Source: Catenibacterium mitsuoka_A (GTDB lineage: Bacteria > Bacillota_I > Bacilli_A > Erysipelotrichales > Coprobacillaceae). Taken from it: DNA of 23,909 nt. A program made the translations under genes and the position numbers. Each line of letters opens with the position of its first letter. Position 1 is the stretch's first letter. This document shows, piece by piece, positions 23,051 to 23,909 of the stretch. The stretch lies in the NCBI RefSeq assembly GCF_964259225.1, contig NZ_CAXVKN010000035.1, one strand, 5' to 3'. The notes below the pieces were generated by a model that had not been told where the DNA came from, made no database searches, and saw nothing but the letters and a program-made list of their open reading frames with translations.

Positions 23051-23803
23051 TTACCTCTTTGTCTTCTTCCTTGATTTCCTTGATTGACTGATATTCATTC
23101 TCGAATTTGCTTGTTCTGCATATCCTCTCCTCTCTATCTCCTCCACTTTTTTTAACAGTCTTATCTCCAGATGAGCTCTCTCCAGCTCACGCTCCTTTTC
23201 TCTCAGCTGTTTCTTTAGAAGGCCAAGCTCATCTAGCTCCTCATCCTTTTTACGGCGTCCACGTCTATCTGATAAGCCTTCTTCACCTTTTTCTTTGTAC
23301 TTTCTTACCCAGTTAAATACATTTGAATATGTCACATCAAATACTTTGCACGTACCCGAATAATCAAGATTGTGTTCCATACAGTACTTTGCAATCTCTA
23401 TTCTTTCTTCTTTTGTAACTTTTCTGCACTTTGCCATATAGATTTCCTTACCTCCAGGAATATAATCCTTTAATTCTATATGATCATTATATAACTTTAC
23501 CCATTCAAGTACTGTCCCACATGCAGGAATTTTATATTTTACTGCAATATCTCTTAGTGAGCCCTCTCCAGCCAGATATGCTTCTACGACCTTCCTTTTA
23601 AACTCTTTTGTATATGATTCATTTGCAGGCTTCTCATCAAATACAGAATCGCCATATGCTTTAAAGATTCTAATCCACCTTTCAATTGTAGTTTTAGATA
23701 CATTTATTTCTTCAGCTAGACTAGAAATTGATTCACTACCATCTAAGTACCTTTGACATATTTCAATTTTTTGTTCCTTAGAAAACTTACTTTTTCTTCC
23801 CAT
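23051..23803 (-). CDS. IS3 OrfA (helix-turn-helix DNA-binding protein)
   Basis: A 250-residue protein, longer than many OrfA proteins, with three helix-turn-helix units (about residues 5-50, 64-110 and 125-170) and a basic linker RRGRRKK. A leucine-zipper-like coil follows (LGLLKKQLREKERELERAHLEIRLLKK). It binds the ends of the element. At LLKK the mRNA has a run of seven As; reading on in frame gives a 33-residue tail of ordinary composition, while a -1 slip continues into OrfB. No strong ribosome site is seen before the ATG. Confidence 0.88.
   Translation of the reverse strand: MGRKSKFSKEQKIEICQRYLDGSESISSLAEEINVSKTTIERWIRIFKAYGDSVFDEKPANESYTKEFKRKVVEAYLAGEGSLRDIAVKYKIPACGTVLEWVKLYNDHIELKDYIPGGKEIYMAKCRKVTKEERIEIAKYCMEHNLDYSGTCKVFDVTYSNVFNWVRKYKEKGEEGLSDRRGRRKKDEELDELGLLKKQLREKERELERAHLEIRLLKKVEEIERRGYAEQANSRMNISQSRKSRKKTKR
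23146..23153 (-). other. -1 frameshift slippery site of IS3
   Basis: AAAAAAAG on the minus strand. After a -1 slip here the frame reads SGGDREERICRTSKFENEYQ and runs without a stop into OrfB, as in programmed frameshifting of IS3 elements. Confidence 0.75.
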
Positions 23804-23832
23804 AAGAAAAACCGGGTCTTTAATTTTTGTGG

Positions 23833-23899
23833 GGGGGTCAGACCTTCGCTCTAAATATTTGGGGGTCTTGGAAACAGCACCTTTAAATCTGTGGGGGTC
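23833..23899 (+). repeat. Three GGGGGTC direct repeats at IS3 end
   Basis: GGGGGTC occurs at 23833-23839, 23861-23867 and 23893-23899, each preceded by an AT-rich stretch with a TTTG or TGTG step. Probably transposase-binding sites. Confidence 0.6.
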
Positions 23900-23909
23900 A
23901 CACTGTGGC

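Larger units (their letters stand above)
22202..23902 (-). mobile_element. IS3-family (IS150-like) insertion sequence
   Basis: Minus-strand orfA and orfB are flanked by ends that pair weakly: TGTGACCCCCACAG at the orfA side (minus strand, from 23902) and TGCGCCCCTGTCAAG at the orfB side (plus strand, from 22202). No clear target duplication is visible, so the exact ends may differ by a few bases. The orfA side carries three GGGGGTC repeats. Confidence 0.75.

Noticed and set aside
1..23909. CRISPR array
   Set aside because: No regularly spaced direct repeats with unique spacers were found; the only Cas-related gene is tnpB, which belongs to the IS607 element.

Overview
The window comes from a low-GC Gram-positive bacterium with strong, simple Shine-Dalgarno sites, a T-box ahead of metG, class III (oxygen-free) ribonucleotide reductase genes and Gram-positive-type insertion sequences. 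Gene content and protein style suggest an anaerobic gut Firmicute, perhaps in the Erysipelotrichia. That placement is inference; no rRNA or tRNA gene is present to confirm it.

Layout. 1-660: 3' end of an IS110-family transposase. 735-2386 (minus): an operon of an NrdI-like flavodoxin, a DUF3793 protein and the PLP-homeostasis protein YggS, behind two MarR-type palindromes. 2497-9270: an accessory island with an exporter-like ABC system (a large permease with a degenerate M1-peptidase-like outer domain, an ATPase and a six-helix permease), three unrecognised secreted proteins, a 70-residue membrane protein, and a PadR regulator with a HAAS-domain partner. Two diverged copies of one divergent promoter/operator (3649-3766 and 7971-8089) tie the island into one probable PadR regulon. 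It looks like a secreted-peptide or toxin system with its own transport or immunity; the activity is unproven.

9418-12971 (minus): class III RNR operon with two fusions. A MarR repressor is fused to the radical-SAM activase NrdG, and NrdD carries a C-terminal glutaredoxin-like domain. A palindrome before marR-nrdG resembles those before nrdI, suggesting one regulator controls both loci.

13202-15083: an IS607-family element whose serine-recombinase gene (tnpA) is decayed by stops, frameshifts and loss, while the RNA-guided nuclease gene tnpB is intact. It lies directly before an ORF with no good start (15089-15745), probably a truncated gene.

15770-22179: housekeeping genes: metG with its T-box and promoter (minus); then on the plus strand an aldehyde dehydrogenase, two tiny related membrane peptides (27 and 30 residues) that share an upstream palindrome, an Mrp/ApbC-type Fe-S carrier, a Dabb-domain protein and a sugar-phosphate nucleotidyltransferase. 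22202-23902: an IS3-family element whose OrfA/OrfB are joined by a -1 slippery site and whose OrfB appears to carry an internal deletion.
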